Source: Fluviicola sp. (GTDB taxonomy: Bacteria; Bacteroidota; Bacteroidia; Flavobacteriales_D; Crocinitomicaceae). Taken from it: DNA of 64,000 nt. Below are positions 63,738-64,000 of the stretch, one piece after another. Made by a program: the position numbers and the translations under genes. A model generated the notes under the pieces. That model searched no databases, was not told the origin of the DNA, and saw nothing but the letters and a program-made list of their open reading frames with translations. The DNA is taken from contig JAGOAZ010000006.1 of the NCBI GenBank assembly GCA_017983675.1, forward strand, positions 1-64,000, read 5' to 3'. The stretch's first letter is position 1. The number at the start of each line of letters is the position of its first letter.

Positions 63738-64000
63738 TGCATTTACTCAAACTGACACGACCTATCAACCTCATCGTTATTGCCCTTACAATGGTTGGCA
63801 TACGTTTTTTATACTTGAAAAATCATTCTGTTGATCCGTATTTCAATACGACAATTGAAAAAATTGATTTTTTTCTTTTGGTTTTTTCTACTGTTATAAT
63901 TGCAGCTGGTGGAAACATCATCAATGATTATTTTGATGTGAAAGCAGACAAAGTAAACAAACCAAACAAAGTGATTATCGGTAAATATGTGAAACCACGT
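63737..64000 (+). CDS. UbiA-family prenyltransferase, N-terminal part (cut by window end)
   Basis: The ATG at 63737 shares a base with the preceding stop (TGATG). The first 88 codons read MHLLKLTRPINLIVIALTMV and later GGNIINDYFDVKADKVNKPN, the DxxxD-type prenyl-diphosphate/Mg2+ motif of UbiA enzymes. In Bacteroidota close members are geranylgeranylglycerol-phosphate-type or related prenyltransferases. The open frame continues past the window, so the end is unknown. It is coupled to the PorE-like gene. Confidence 0.82.
   Translation, partial: MHLLKLTRPINLIVIALTMVGIRFLYLKNHSVDPYFNTTIEKIDFFLLVFSTVIIAAGGNIINDYFDVKADKVNKPNKVIIGKYVKPR

Noticed and set aside
1..64000. tRNA and rRNA genes
   Set aside because: No cloverleaf with GGTTCRA-type T-loop or rRNA core was noticed on either strand by eye; a dedicated scan was not possible.

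Overview
The window comes from a low-GC member of the Bacteroidota, most likely Flavobacteriales. The evidence is a type IX secretion C-terminal domain protein, a PorE-like TPR/beta-propeller/OmpA protein, Rho with a long Asn/Gln-rich insertion, DUF1573 and DUF4834 proteins, and many TAnnTTTG (-7) promoter boxes. A Crocinitomicaceae/Fluviicola-like host is a guess from gene content; nothing in the window proves the genus.

Positions 1-8.8 kb are an accessory region. Intact genes are all on the minus strand and mostly stand alone: an IS3-type transposase start at the window edge, small membrane or secreted hypotheticals, a lipoprotein, a CPBP protease, a HpaII-type restriction endonuclease/C5-methyltransferase pair, a RlaP-like nucleotidyltransferase, and several gene remnants (two GNAT ends, a zeta-toxin end beside a 50-residue protein, and one plus-strand thioredoxin-like tail with its own terminator). 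The spacers between these genes carry related repeats and long imperfect inverted repeats, so the region reads like an array of mobile one-gene cassettes. This is the best candidate here for something poorly described.

From 8.9 to 14.2 kb a tight minus-strand operon encodes an epimerase-like/CBS protein, DAHP synthase, a KdsC-like HAD phosphatase, a saccharopine/alanine-dehydrogenase-like enzyme and a UMF1-type transporter. Then come a DCC protein, ElbB, PEP carboxykinase, an RpoE-type sigma factor, UvrA, a dicarboxylate/amino-acid symporter, Rho, a DUF4199-like membrane protein and an Mpl-like Mur ligase. At 26.6-32.1 kb lies a giant TPR/coiled-coil secreted protein with about 45 tandem 15-bp units.

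From 32.2 to 44.7 kb: FAD oxidoreductase, a four-helix membrane protein, TatA-like protein, EF-P, DUF2452 protein, a fused AdoMet decarboxylase-spermidine synthase followed by an agmatinase-family enzyme (polyamines), an NlpC/P60 peptidase, an S41 protease, a DUF1573 lipoprotein, and an AT-rich block with a methyltransferase, a glycosyltransferase and a LamG/T9SS protein. From 44.7 to 51 kb: YfhO, DUF4834 and a CarB lacking the C-terminal allosteric domain.

The last 13 kb holds TrmD, TsaC-like protein, a phosphoribosyltransferase, MurQ, an aldo/keto reductase, a CCA-adding type enzyme, a noncoding pair of 40-nt direct repeats, a pRiA4b ORF-3-like protein, a methyltransferase, a TraB/GumN protein, an FKBP lipoprotein, a beta-barrel-like protein, SucD, QueE, the PorE-like protein and the start of a UbiA-family prenyltransferase cut by the window end. 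No rRNA, tRNA or CRISPR array was recognised. All family calls are from reading motifs; no database search was run.
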